The notes beneath the pieces were generated by a model. The model was not told the DNA's origin, did no database searches, and saw only the letters and a program-made list of their open reading frames with translations. Positions 1 through 7,328 of a DNA stretch of 10,374 nucleotides are shown here, one piece after another; positions within the stretch are counted from its first letter, which is position 1, and every line of letters starts with the position of its first letter. Made by a program: the position numbers and the translations under genes. The stretch is from Gemmatimonadaceae bacterium (GTDB taxonomy: Bacteria > Gemmatimonadota > Gemmatimonadetes > Gemmatimonadales > Gemmatimonadaceae): NCBI GenBank assembly GCA_025357975.1, contig JANYKY010000074.1, positions 1 to 10,374 of the forward strand, given 5' to 3'.

Positions 1-125
1 GTCTCGCGCCTCTTCATCACCATTTCGAGAAGGGAGGATGGGACGAGTCACAGGTAGTCGTTCGGTTCTGGATTCTTGGGATCCTTTGCGCCTTTCTGGC
101 ATTGAGCACGCTCAAGCTGCGATGA
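1..125 (+). CDS. mraY: MraY, phospho-N-acetylmuramoyl-pentapeptide transferase (3' end only)
   Basis: The reading frame beginning at base 3 gives the last 40 residues of MraY before TGA at 123-125; the rest lies off the left edge. MraY is the integral membrane enzyme that moves phospho-MurNAc-pentapeptide from UDP to undecaprenyl phosphate, making lipid I. The visible part starts with [13 protein letters not shown], which contains the conserved triple-histidine HHH motif near the active site. It then has SQVVVRFWI and a final hydrophobic segment ending in TLKLR, as in the last transmembrane helix of typical MraY. The stop codon overlaps the murD start by four bases (ATGA). The fragment is short, but the motif and C-terminus match the family closely, and murD follows as expected in a dcw cluster. 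Confidence 0.93.
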   Translation, partial: LAPLHHHFEKGGWDESQVVVRFWILGILCAFLALSTLKLR

Positions 126-1492
126 CCGGTGCGGATCAGCCCGCGGGGGAAGTCGCGGTACTGGGGATGGGGAAAAGCGGCACGGCGGCCGCGAAGCTGC
201 TGCTTGCACGCGGCTCTCGTGTGTACGCGTCGGATGCAGGAATTTCGCCCACCGTTCATGCAAATGCCGACGCACTTCGCTTACTTGGCGCCTCCGTCGA
301 TGTAGGCTCGCACGACCTCGAGAGGATAAGACGCGCATCGAGAGTCGTCGTCAGCCCCGGCATCGATCCTCACAATCCGCCCGTTGCAGCGGCACATCAG
401 GCAAACGTGCCGCTCGTCAGCGAGATAGAGATCGCGCTTGCCGCGCTGACGCGATCGCGCGTGATCGCGGTCACTGGAACGAATGGGAAGACGACAACGA
501 CCGCATTGATCGGCCATCTCCTTCGCGCGCTCGGTGTGGATGCGGTGGACGCCGGCAACATCGGGACGCCACTCTCGGTGATTGCGCTTAGTGATCAGCA
601 TCCGGAGTGGATTGCTCTCGAGATGTCGTCGTTCCAGCTTCACGATACACCGAGCCTGACGCCTGATGTTGGTGTTCTGACCAATCTCTCGCCCGATCAT
701 CTCGACCGTTATTCGACGACGGAAGAGTACTACGCTGACAAGGCCCGACTTTTCTCCAATGCGAGCTCATCGTCGAAGTGGGTGCTCAACGCTGATGATC
801 AGCTCGTAAATGACATGGCCGGGCATGCAGCTGGCGAGAGATTCAGATTTTCGACACGAATCCGATCTGATGCGTGGCTCGATTCCACAACAGGCACGAT
901 GATCCTGCGTGGTGACTCACTGATGCCTCGCTCGGAGCTGAGATTGTTGGGCGATCACAATGTGGCGAACGCCCTTGCTGCGTCGCTGGCAGTATCGATC
1001 GCAGACGATCGCTTCGCGACCACCGAATCTCTCGAGGTGATGGCGAACGCGCTGCGAGGGTTTCACTCGCTCGCCCACCGGCTCGAGATAGTTGGGGAAG
1101 TCGACGGCGTGCAGTGGATCAACGACTCCAAGGCCACCAACGTCAGCTCGACTCTGGTCGCAGTGTCCGGCATGAAACGGCCAACCGTCCTCCTCCTGGG
1201 TGGGCGCCATAAGGGCGAGGCGTATACCGCGCTTGCCCCTGCTATCGCCAAGACCGTGAAAAAGGTGATCGCATACGGCGAAGCGGCCAGCGAAGTGGAG
1301 AAAGACATCGGCAAACTTGTCAACTTCGAAAAGCTGGGCTCTAACTTCGAGGAAGTCATGGAGCGTGCGAGGCAGTCAGCGGGCCCGGGCGATGCGATAC
1401 TCCTGTCACCGGCATGCTCGAGCTTCGACATGTTCCGGAATTACGAGGAGCGAGGCGCGGCGTTCAGGCGGCTCGCGTTGCAGAAATCGTGA
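122..1492 (+). CDS. murD: MurD, UDP-N-acetylmuramoyl-L-alanine--D-glutamate ligase
   Basis: This cytoplasmic ATP-dependent ligase adds D-glutamate to UDP-MurNAc-L-Ala. The protein is 456 residues, normal for MurD. Visible features are an N-terminal UDP-binding Rossmann loop VLGMGKSG (13-20), the Mur ligase P-loop [10 protein letters not shown] (118-127), EMSSFQL (167-173), and [10 protein letters not shown] (188-197). YYADKARL carries the lysine (K207) likely to be carbamylated. [11 protein letters not shown] (277-287), HRLE and NDSKATN (334-340), and the MurD C-terminal signature [15 protein letters not shown] (429-444) complete it. I chose ATG at 122 because it overlaps the mraY stop (ATGA) and places the Rossmann loop at the usual distance. 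An in-frame ATG at 38 follows a purine-rich AGGGAGG, but that lies inside mraY and would add 28 atypical residues. The gene is coupled to mraY upstream and to ftsW downstream (GTGA). Confidence 0.96.
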   Translation: MTGADQPAGEVAVLGMGKSGTAAAKLLLARGSRVYASDAGISPTVHANADALRLLGASVDVGSHDLERIRRASRVVVSPGIDPHNPPVAAAHQANVPLVSEIEIALAALTRSRVIAVTGTNGKTTTTALIGHLLRALGVDAVDAGNIGTPLSVIALSDQHPEWIALEMSSFQLHDTPSLTPDVGVLTNLSPDHLDRYSTTEEYYADKARLFSNASSSSKWVLNADDQLVNDMAGHAAGERFRFSTRIRSDAWLDSTTGTMILRGDSLMPRSELRLLGDHNVANALAASLAVSIADDRFATTESLEVMANALRGFHSLAHRLEIVGEVDGVQWINDSKATNVSSTLVAVSGMKRPTVLLLGGRHKGEAYTALAPAIAKTVKKVIAYGEAASEVEKDIGKLVNFEKLGSNFEEVMERARQSAGPGDAILLSPACSSFDMFRNYEERGAAFRRLALQKS

Positions 1493-2673
1493 CCACTGCG
1501 GCGGCCGATATCCGGTATCGGTGGAACATGGGTATCGAAGCTCGTGTTCTCCTGCTGCTTACAGCCTGTCTGTTGGCGTTCGGGCTGGCAACGGTTTACA
1601 GCGCAAGCGCGATCTACGCGCAGAACAAGAACATTGGTAGCGGCTTTTTCATTCTGCGGCACCTGATTGGCGTGTCGGCCGGTGTCGTAGCGCTTGCGCT
1701 CTTCTCCAAAGTCGATGCGGAGAAGTGGAGCAAATGGTCGTGGCCGCTGATGCTGATCACGATCTTGTTATTGCTGCTGATCATCCTGCCATTTACGGAA
1801 CATATCGCGCCGCGCCTCCGTGGCTCGCGAAGATTTTTGATCGGCTCCTCGCTGCAGCCGTCCGAGCTGGGAAAGATTGCTGTGATCATGTGGACTTCGA
1901 TGCTTATCGTGAAGAAAGGCGACGTGCTTCGAAGGCTCACCAAGGGATTGTTGCCGTTCCTCGTCATCATCGGGCTGCTCGACGTTCTCGTCGCTCTCGA
2001 GCCCGACTTGTCAGTGGCGATGATGTACACGCTTACAATGGGAATAATTCTTTTTGCCGGTGGAGTGCGTATCGGCCACTTCGTCGTGCTGGGGATTCTT
2101 TCCATTCCTCTTTTGTGGACGCAGATGGAGCGACTTAACTACGCTCTTCTTCGAATGACCGCTTTTTTCGACCCCGGCAGCGCACCTTCGCACGTGAGTG
2201 ACCAGCTTCGTCAATCCCTCATTGCGGTCGGCTCCGGAAGAATCTTCGGCGTGGGATTCGGCCAGGGCCGTCAGCCGCTCGGATTCTTGCCGCTCGCGTA
2301 TGATGACTTCATCGCTGGATCCATCGGGGAAGAGTGGGGGTTCGTCGGCATGACACTGCTCATCCTCGCCTTTGCAGCATTCACATACCTCGGCTTTCGC
2401 ATTGCGCGTACTGCACGCACCCAGTTCCAGCAACTTGCCGCTGTGGGAATTACAACGACGATCGTCATCACCGCTTATCTGCACATCGGCGTCGTCATCG
2501 GCATGCTTCCCACGACGGGGCTGACATTGCCCTTCGTGTCATACGGAAGGTCGAACATGGTGCTTTCTCTGCTCATGACGGGGATTCTCGTCAACATCGG
2601 AAGCACACATGAGAAAGTGATCGGATCGCGCGCGACAGATCCGTCTTTCGGGATGCAGCGCGCACCCGCATGA
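1489..2673 (+). CDS. ftsW: FtsW, septal SEDS peptidoglycan glycosyltransferase
   Basis: FtsW is the polytopic SEDS enzyme that polymerises lipid II at the septum with a class B PBP partner. From GTG 1489 it has 394 residues, with about ten hydrophobic segments beginning near residue 17. Conserved elements are TVYSASA (35-41), GSRRFLIG..LQPSELGKI (112-130), FGVGFGQGRQPLGFLP (253-268), DDFIAGSIGEEWG (272-284; D273 aligns with the catalytic Asp of SEDS proteins) and PFVSYGRSN (348-356). The last differs from the usual SYGGSS. I chose GTG 1489 because it overlaps the murD stop as GTGA, the same junction style as elsewhere in the cluster. ATG 1528, preceded by GGTGG, is a credible alternative giving 381 residues. 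RodA is the other family option, but placement between murD and murG supports FtsW. It overlaps murG by ATGA. Confidence 0.94.
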   Translation: MTTAAADIRYRWNMGIEARVLLLLTACLLAFGLATVYSASAIYAQNKNIGSGFFILRHLIGVSAGVVALALFSKVDAEKWSKWSWPLMLITILLLLLIILPFTEHIAPRLRGSRRFLIGSSLQPSELGKIAVIMWTSMLIVKKGDVLRRLTKGLLPFLVIIGLLDVLVALEPDLSVAMMYTLTMGIILFAGGVRIGHFVVLGILSIPLLWTQMERLNYALLRMTAFFDPGSAPSHVSDQLRQSLIAVGSGRIFGVGFGQGRQPLGFLPLAYDDFIAGSIGEEWGFVGMTLLILAFAAFTYLGFRIARTARTQFQQLAAVGITTTIVITAYLHIGVVIGMLPTTGLTLPFVSYGRSNMVLSLLMTGILVNIGSTHEKVIGSRATDPSFGMQRAPA

Positions 2674-3773
2674 GAATGTTGTTCGCTGGCGGTGGTACCG
2701 GCGGTCATTTGTACCCAGGACTAGCGATCGCAAGGGCAGTCGTTGCGCTCTCACCGGATGTTGAGCCGTTTTTCATCGGTGCGAAGCGCGGCATCGAGCG
2801 AAACGTGCTGCCCACTACCGAGTTCGCGCACGAGCTTCTCGATCTTCATCCGCTCTACCGCTCGCGGCCCTGGGAGAATTGGAAGACATTGCGCGGCGCG
2901 GTTTCGGCTTGGAGTCGAGTGGGCGCGATAGTGCACGAAAGTCGCCCCGTCTGCGTCGTCGGTACCGGAGGATATGCATCAGGCATTGCTCTGGCCTACG
3001 CGACGGTTCACGGAATTCCGTTCGTCGTCCAGGAGCAGAATAGTTTTCCCGGTTTGACGACAAAGTTCTTCAGTCGTTTTGCAAGTCAGATATTCAACGG
3101 GTTTCCCGAAGCCGTGCGCTACCTTCACCCGGGGCACAATACCAAGGTGTTCGATTCGGGCAATCCGATCGAACCGCCGCCGGTGCCGTTGCCGGATCGC
3201 GCCGCAGCTCGGCAACGATGGGATTTTCCGGCGACCGGTGGCAAGGTCTTGCTGATCTACGGCGGGAGCCAGGGATCAAAAGCCATTAACGACGTGGTTG
3301 CAAGCTGGACTCGAAATGGCATTCCAGAAAACCTTTTCGTAATATGGGCCACCGGCCCCGGCACGTACGCTGATTATTCCTCTCTCGAAAACGACAAGGT
3401 TCGTGTTCGCGCATATCTCGCTCCAGTTTCCGAAGCGTATGCCGTCACCGACTTCGCGGTTTCGCGTGGAGGGGCAATCGCAACTGCCGAGCTTGCAGCA
3501 TGGGGAATTCCGCCCATCGTCGTGCCGCTTCCCACGGCGGCGGCCGATCATCAGACCTTGAATGCACGCGCGCTTTCTGCAGCCGGCGCCGCGGAAACCG
3601 TCCTGCAGAGTGAGCTGACCCCGGAAATTCTCGATAGATCGGTTCGTGCATTGCTCGACAATCCTTCGCTTCTCTCACAGCGATCAGCTGCCGTGAAAAC
3701 GCGCGCAAGACCCAACGCAGCGCGCGATATTGCATCGGATATCCTTCAGCTCGTTGAAACGAATGGCCGATAG
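2670..3773 (+). CDS. murG: MurG, UDP-GlcNAc:lipid I N-acetylglucosaminyltransferase
   Basis: MurG is a GT-B fold (GT28) peripheral membrane enzyme that transfers GlcNAc to lipid I on the inner leaflet, giving lipid II. The 367-residue protein has the N-terminal glycine loop GGGTGGH (7-13), the second loop VGTGGYASG (97-105), QEQNSFPGLTTK (121-132), and the C-domain loop YGGSQGSKAIND (197-208). The UDP-GlcNAc-binding stretch SRGGAIATAELAAWGIPPIVVPLP (265-288) is followed by AAADHQTLNA, with E274 at the position of the ligand-contacting Glu. Length is typical. The ATG at 2670 overlaps the ftsW stop (ATGA), and no good Shine-Dalgarno is visible, so coupling to ftsW is likely. Its 3' end overlaps murC by 11 bases. 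The SRGGA form replaces the RSGA of the E. coli enzyme and looks like a lineage variant, not a defect. Confidence 0.96.
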   Translation: MRMLFAGGGTGGHLYPGLAIARAVVALSPDVEPFFIGAKRGIERNVLPTTEFAHELLDLHPLYRSRPWENWKTLRGAVSAWSRVGAIVHESRPVCVVGTGGYASGIALAYATVHGIPFVVQEQNSFPGLTTKFFSRFASQIFNGFPEAVRYLHPGHNTKVFDSGNPIEPPPVPLPDRAAARQRWDFPATGGKVLLIYGGSQGSKAINDVVASWTRNGIPENLFVIWATGPGTYADYSSLENDKVRVRAYLAPVSEAYAVTDFAVSRGGAIATAELAAWGIPPIVVPLPTAAADHQTLNARALSAAGAAETVLQSELTPEILDRSVRALLDNPSLLSQRSAAVKTRARPNAARDIASDILQLVETNGR

Positions 3774-5130
3774 TCGCCCAGTTCACTTTGTTGGAATCGC
3801 AGGCGCCGGGATGAGCGCGTTGGCCGAGCTCTTTATTCGCAGAGGATACACCGTCACTGGCTGCGACACGAGTCAGGCAATCGCTTCGGATCTGGAGCGT
3901 CTCGGTGTGCACGTACAGCAAGGTCACGATCCATCGCATGTCGACGGGGCGCAGGAAATAGTCGTTACATCCGCTGTGCCAAAAAATCATCCCGAACTGC
4001 GGCGCGCCAGACAGCTTGGCATTCCCGTTACCCGTCGTGCCGAAGCACTCGGCAAAGCGGTGGCGGGCGGGGAGCTCGTGGCAATTGGAGGAACGCATGG
4101 CAAGACTACAACGACTGTGATGACCACCGAAGCGCTCACAGCGGCTGGTCTCGATCCGACTGGCGTCGTTGGCGGCCGCGTCGGATCGTGGGACGGCAAT
4201 CTCAAGGCGGGATCGGACAAGCTGTTCGTCGTTGAAGCCGATGAATACGATCGATCATTTCACGCTCTCGCTCCGACAATAGCCGTCGTCACCAACATGG
4301 AGGCGGACCATCTCGACATTTATCCAGGTGGCCTGGACGAGATACGTGATGCGTTTGCACAGTTCGTGAGAGGAGCAAGGACGATCATCCTTTGCGCGGA
4401 TGATAAAGGTGCATGCAGACTGCCGACGCCTAACACCGCAGAGGTCATTCGCTACGGAACGTCAGCAAAGGAAGCTCGCCTCGTTGCGCGAAACATCGAA
4501 TCGCACGGCGCCGGATCGAAGTTCGACGTCGCGTATGACGGGGCGGCACTTGGCAGTGTGCATCTCGGTGTACCCGGATTGCACAACGTTCGCAACTCAC
4601 TTGCGGCAATTGCGGCTGGCCTCGCGCTTGGCGTCAAGCTCGAGCAGCTTGCGCCGGGGCTCGAAGGTTTCGCTGGCGTAGAGCGACGTTTTCAGCGCAT
4701 TGGCGAAGCGAATGGCGTAATGATCATCGACGACTACGCGCATCATCCAACAGAGATCGCCGCGACATTGGAAGCTGCTCGCTCCGCATTCCCGGGAAGA
4801 CGTATCGTTGCAGCTTTTCAGCCGCACCTGTACACCCGAACGCGCGATTTCCATCAGGAGTTTGCCGACGCGTTGGCGCTTGCGGACATCGTGTTCCTCA
4901 CCGACTTGTATCCCGCGCGAGAAAAAGCCATCGAAGGTGTTTCGTCGGCGATGATCGGCGACCCGATGAGGGCCGCATCAGATGGCCCTCAGTGGCAGGG
5001 GCCCCGCGACGATTTGGCCGCGGCTCTCAAGAATTTCGTGAAAGAAGGAGACGTTGTTCTCACGATCGGCGCCGGGGATATAACAAAGACAGGCCCTGAG
5101 CTGCGCGAACTGTTGCTGAATCGCGCTTGA
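3763..5130 (+). CDS. murC: MurC, UDP-N-acetylmuramate--L-alanine ligase
   Basis: MurC is the first cytoplasmic Mur ligase, joining L-alanine to UDP-MurNAc with ATP. The 455-residue protein shows HFVGIAGAGMSALA (8-21) for UDP binding, the P-loop GGTHGKTTTT (109-118), VEADEYDRSF (157-166), TNMEADHLDIY (177-187), GLHNVRNSLAA (272-282), the MurC hallmark DDYAHHPTEI (323-332), QPHLYTRT (353-360) and the C-terminal IGAGDI (435-440). I chose ATG 3763, inside the murG end with an 11-base overlap, because it puts the Rossmann loop eight residues from the start as usual. An in-frame ATG at 3730 would add 11 residues lying over murG coding sequence. No strong Shine-Dalgarno is seen. MurC follows MurD here, which inverts pathway order but is normal dcw order. 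The next gene is ftsQ (TTGA overlap), with no murB or ddl between. Confidence 0.96.
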   Translation: MADSRPVHFVGIAGAGMSALAELFIRRGYTVTGCDTSQAIASDLERLGVHVQQGHDPSHVDGAQEIVVTSAVPKNHPELRRARQLGIPVTRRAEALGKAVAGGELVAIGGTHGKTTTTVMTTEALTAAGLDPTGVVGGRVGSWDGNLKAGSDKLFVVEADEYDRSFHALAPTIAVVTNMEADHLDIYPGGLDEIRDAFAQFVRGARTIILCADDKGACRLPTPNTAEVIRYGTSAKEARLVARNIESHGAGSKFDVAYDGAALGSVHLGVPGLHNVRNSLAAIAAGLALGVKLEQLAPGLEGFAGVERRFQRIGEANGVMIIDDYAHHPTEIAATLEAARSAFPGRRIVAAFQPHLYTRTRDFHQEFADALALADIVFLTDLYPAREKAIEGVSSAMIGDPMRAASDGPQWQGPRDDLAAALKNFVKEGDVVLTIGAGDITKTGPELRELLLNRA

Positions 5131-5933
5131 CCGCAGTTGAGTCTCCGGCCGAACCAACTCCGAGGCGTCGTCTCAGGTGGCGCCTCGCAGCCGGAGTAAT
5201 TCTTGTGATGTTGATTGCGCCCGCCGCCTGGCTCGCGCGCCGCAGTGCAACGCGAATGGAATATTTTCACGTTCGATCGGTCAGTGTTCAGGGAACAACG
5301 TATCTCGATCCGTCACTCGTTATAGAACGCATGGGCATCGACACGATGCGTTCTGTATGGGAGGACACGAAGCCTCTCGCAGACAGGGTGCGCTCCCTCC
5401 CGCAGGTCAGAGACGTGGAGGTTTCGCGAAAGCTGCCGGGAACGCTCGTCGTCTCGATCGTGGAGAATCTTCCTGTCGCGCTCTCTCCAAGTCCTCGCGG
5501 TCTCGAGCCCGTCGATAGTGCAGGCGTAGTCCTTCCGATCGACCCTGGCGAAACCAAACTCGATCTCCCCATAGCTCTCCAGCGCGACGCGGCGATGCTC
5601 GCCCTGCTGGGTGCAATGCGAACGCGTGACCCGCTTCTATTCGGACGATTGAGTGAAATCGGCCGTGATGGACGAGACGGTATTGTCCTGCTCCTGGAGC
5701 CGAGAGTCGGCGCATCGGCAGCTCCCCGGCCCGACTCCGCTGCCAGCGATTCGGCAAACGCTGTAGCGCAGCACAGCAATTCGCGCGGATTGCGCGTTCG
5801 CGCTATGCTGGGGGTGTCCGTCGCGCGATTGGCCGATATCTTTCCCGTCGAGTCCGACCTGTTGCGGCGCCGGGCCAATGTCGCCGAGCTCGACCTTCGT
5901 TACCGCGATCAGGTGATCGCAAGGCTTCAATGA
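5127..5933 (+). CDS. ftsQ: FtsQ/DivIB-like cell division protein with POTRA domain
   Basis: FtsQ is a bitopic inner-membrane protein that links early and late divisome proteins through its periplasmic part. The 268 residues have a short basic cytoplasmic tail (RRRLRWR, 13-19), one transmembrane segment (about 20-37), and a POTRA domain (about 46-116: FHVRSVSVQGTTYL...LPQVRDVEVSRKLPGTLVVSIVENLPVA). A beta domain follows, ending in LDLRYRDQVIARL, the usual FtsQ ending. Residues about 195-220 form a low-complexity Ala/Ser/Pro stretch inside the beta domain, longer than I would expect. The start is TTG at 5127, overlapping the murC stop as TTGA. The next in-frame ATG (residue 28) falls inside the transmembrane helix, so TTG is required. 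There is no clear Shine-Dalgarno. Sequence is weakly conserved in this family, and position before ftsA supports the call. Confidence 0.9.
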   Translation: MTAVESPAEPTPRRRLRWRLAAGVILVMLIAPAAWLARRSATRMEYFHVRSVSVQGTTYLDPSLVIERMGIDTMRSVWEDTKPLADRVRSLPQVRDVEVSRKLPGTLVVSIVENLPVALSPSPRGLEPVDSAGVVLPIDPGETKLDLPIALQRDAAMLALLGAMRTRDPLLFGRLSEIGRDGRDGIVLLLEPRVGASAAPRPDSAASDSANAVAQHSNSRGLRVRAMLGVSVARLADIFPVESDLLRRRANVAELDLRYRDQVIARLQ

Positions 5934-7189
5934 ATCGCGAACACGTCATCGCTGGTCTGGACATTGGATCGGCGAAAACTACCGTTGTAATCGCCGAGGC
6001 AGTCGGTGATCTGCAGCGGCAGACTGGGATCAAGGTGCTCGGCGTCGGCCAGACTCGAACCACGGGTCTGCGACGCGGCGTCGTTTCCGACATCGAAGAG
6101 ACGACGCGGTCCATCAAGAAGGCTGTCGAGGACGCCGAGCGGATGGCCGGAACGAAGATTGATTCCATCTATGTCGGAATCGCCGGCGAGCACGTGAGCG
6201 CGATGACCAGCAAGGGCATCGTGGCGGTGAATGGAGATGAGATCTCACGCGCGGATGTCAATCGCGCCAACGAAGTGGCGAGAGCGCAGCCGTTTCCGCA
6301 GGACCGCGAGCTCCTGCATGCAATCCCACAGGAATACACCGTCGACAAGAATCAGGGAATTCGCGATCCCATTGGAATGATCGGCACCCGGCTCGAGACA
6401 GAGATGTATCTGATTACCATCGGCGGATCTCCGGCGATGAATCTCAGAAAGTCAGTGGAGCGGGCTGGCTACCATGTCAAAGAGCTCGTGCTCGAGCCGC
6501 TGGCGAGCGCGTTGGCTGTATTGACTGAGGATGAGAAGGAGCTGGGCGTCGCTCTGGTCGAGATGGGGGCGGGCACGACCGACATCGCCATTTTCCACGA
6601 AGGCAAGATTCGTCATCTCGGCACCGTCAATTTCGGCGGCAGCAACGTGACGAACGACATCGTCCAGGGAATCGGCGTCACTCAAGCCGATGCAGACCGG
6701 TTGAAGGAGCGCTACGGTTGCGCCTACGAGCCCATGGTGAGTCCTGATGACATCGTGGAGCTACCGAGTACGGTAGCGCAGGGTGAGCGGCACGTTCCGC
6801 GGGAAGTCCTGGCGCACATTATTCATCAGCGCATCGACGAGATTTTCTCTCTGGTGCAGGGTGAGATCGAGCGTGCCGGATACGCCGGGCGGTTGAGTGG
6901 TGGGATCGTCGTGACTGGTGGAGCGGCCGCGATGCAGGGAATTGCGGAGCTTGCAACGGATGTGTTCGGCACCGGCGTGCGAATCGGTATCGCGACTGAA
7001 AACGTTGGCGGCTTGTCGGATTCAGTCGATGCTCCGCGGTTTTCGACGGTGGTGGGATTAGCCCTGTACGGCGCTAATCGTGTCACGGTTGGAGGTGCTT
7101 CAGCGGCCGGCAGAAAGAGGCCGATGTCGTCGCCCAATGTGGATCGTTTTGCGCGGCGTGTAAAAACCTGGTTACAGGATTTTTTCTAG
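5930..7189 (+). CDS. ftsA: FtsA, actin-like membrane anchor of the Z-ring
   Basis: FtsA is an actin-fold ATPase that tethers FtsZ to the membrane and recruits later divisome proteins. The 419-residue protein shows the phosphate-1 loop AGLDIGSAKTTV (8-19), GLRRGVVSDIEETTRSI (46-62) and the SHS2/1C region that replaces an actin subdomain (about 84-165). The phosphate-2 motif VEMGAGTTDIAIF (210-222), FGGSNVTNDI (235-244) and the adenosine motif GGIVVTGGAAAMQG (324-337) follow. The C-terminus has a linker, then an amphipathic helix VDRFARRVKTWLQDFF (404-419), the expected membrane-targeting sequence. ATG 5930 overlaps the ftsQ stop (ATGA), and AAGG at 5921-5924 is a modest Shine-Dalgarno five bases upstream. 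It is the last gene of the overlapping chain; a 216-base gap separates it from ftsZ. Confidence 0.97.
   Translation: MNREHVIAGLDIGSAKTTVVIAEAVGDLQRQTGIKVLGVGQTRTTGLRRGVVSDIEETTRSIKKAVEDAERMAGTKIDSIYVGIAGEHVSAMTSKGIVAVNGDEISRADVNRANEVARAQPFPQDRELLHAIPQEYTVDKNQGIRDPIGMIGTRLETEMYLITIGGSPAMNLRKSVERAGYHVKELVLEPLASALAVLTEDEKELGVALVEMGAGTTDIAIFHEGKIRHLGTVNFGGSNVTNDIVQGIGVTQADADRLKERYGCAYEPMVSPDDIVELPSTVAQGERHVPREVLAHIIHQRIDEIFSLVQGEIERAGYAGRLSGGIVVTGGAAAMQGIAELATDVFGTGVRIGIATENVGGLSDSVDAPRFSTVVGLALYGANRVTVGGASAAGRKRPMSSPNVDRFARRVKTWLQDFF
7162..7185 (+). terminator. Weak A-tract / hairpin / T-tract at the end of ftsA
   Basis: Five A's, CCTG, a GTTA loop, CAGG, one unpaired A, then six T's lie over the last codons of ftsA. 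The four-base GC stem can be lengthened by A-T pairs across the bulge, so the element resembles a minimal intrinsic terminator overlapping the stop codon. The stem is weak and the bases also encode conserved C-terminal residues of FtsA, so chance is quite possible. Confidence 0.2.
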
Positions 7190-7260
7190 CGCGTGAAAAG
7201 CGGCCAAGTTCGTTCTACTGTGCCGTTTAGTCTGTCAACATCATAAAGATTCTCGTTCGC

Positions 7261-7287
7261 CGCCATTTGTGGGAAACCACATTGGCG
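7261..7287 (+). promoter_or_regulatory. Inverted repeat / hairpin with GAAA loop upstream of ftsZ
   Basis: CGCCA (7261-7265) pairs with TGGCG (7283-7287). After a small TT/T internal loop, TGTGG (7268-7272) pairs with CCACA (7277-7281), closing a GAAA tetraloop. The ten base pairs are seen directly. There is no T-tract after it, so it is not a normal terminator. It could be a protein-binding dyad or an RNA hairpin in a transcript reading through from ftsA. Function is unknown. Confidence 0.4.
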
Positions 7288-7305
7288 TGCGCTTCCGAAG
7301 AATTC

Positions 7306-7314
7306 TTATCCACA
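7306..7314 (+). promoter_or_regulatory. Perfect DnaA box (TTATCCACA) upstream of ftsZ
   Basis: The nine bases match the high-affinity DnaA box consensus exactly, on the + strand. The box overlaps by two bases the 10-base palindrome AAGAATTCTT at 7298-7307. It sits about 15 bases upstream of the proposed -35 hexamer for ftsZ, where an activator could contact RNA polymerase. I saw no second perfect copy in the window, so this is not an origin cluster. DnaA control of ftsZ is known in Caulobacter; here it is inference from position and match. Confidence 0.5.
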
Positions 7315-7328
7315 CTCGTGATTGGCTA

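Noticed and set aside
31..121. Longer murD start at ATG 38 preceded by AGGGAGG
   Set aside because: The purine run encodes Glu-Lys-Gly-Gly of MraY and touches the ATG with no spacing. The added 28 residues do not resemble MurD, and ATG 122 overlaps the mraY stop like the other junctions.
3730..3762. Longer murC start at ATG 3730
   Set aside because: It would overlap murG by 44 bases and add 11 residues before the conserved HFVGIAGAGM region; ATG 3763 gives the normal N-terminus.
3445..4098. 217-codon open frame antisense to murG/murC
   Set aside because: No motif or credible start; it spans the junction of two well-supported genes on the other strand and looks like a composition artefact.
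5288..5878. 196-codon open frame antisense to ftsQ
   Set aside because: Arg/Ser-rich composition with no domain; best explained as a mirror of ftsQ codon usage.
7268..7276. Second DnaA box in reverse orientation (TGTGGGAAA)
   Set aside because: Two mismatches to consensus, and it is part of the hairpin stem and loop, so I do not call it as a site on its own.
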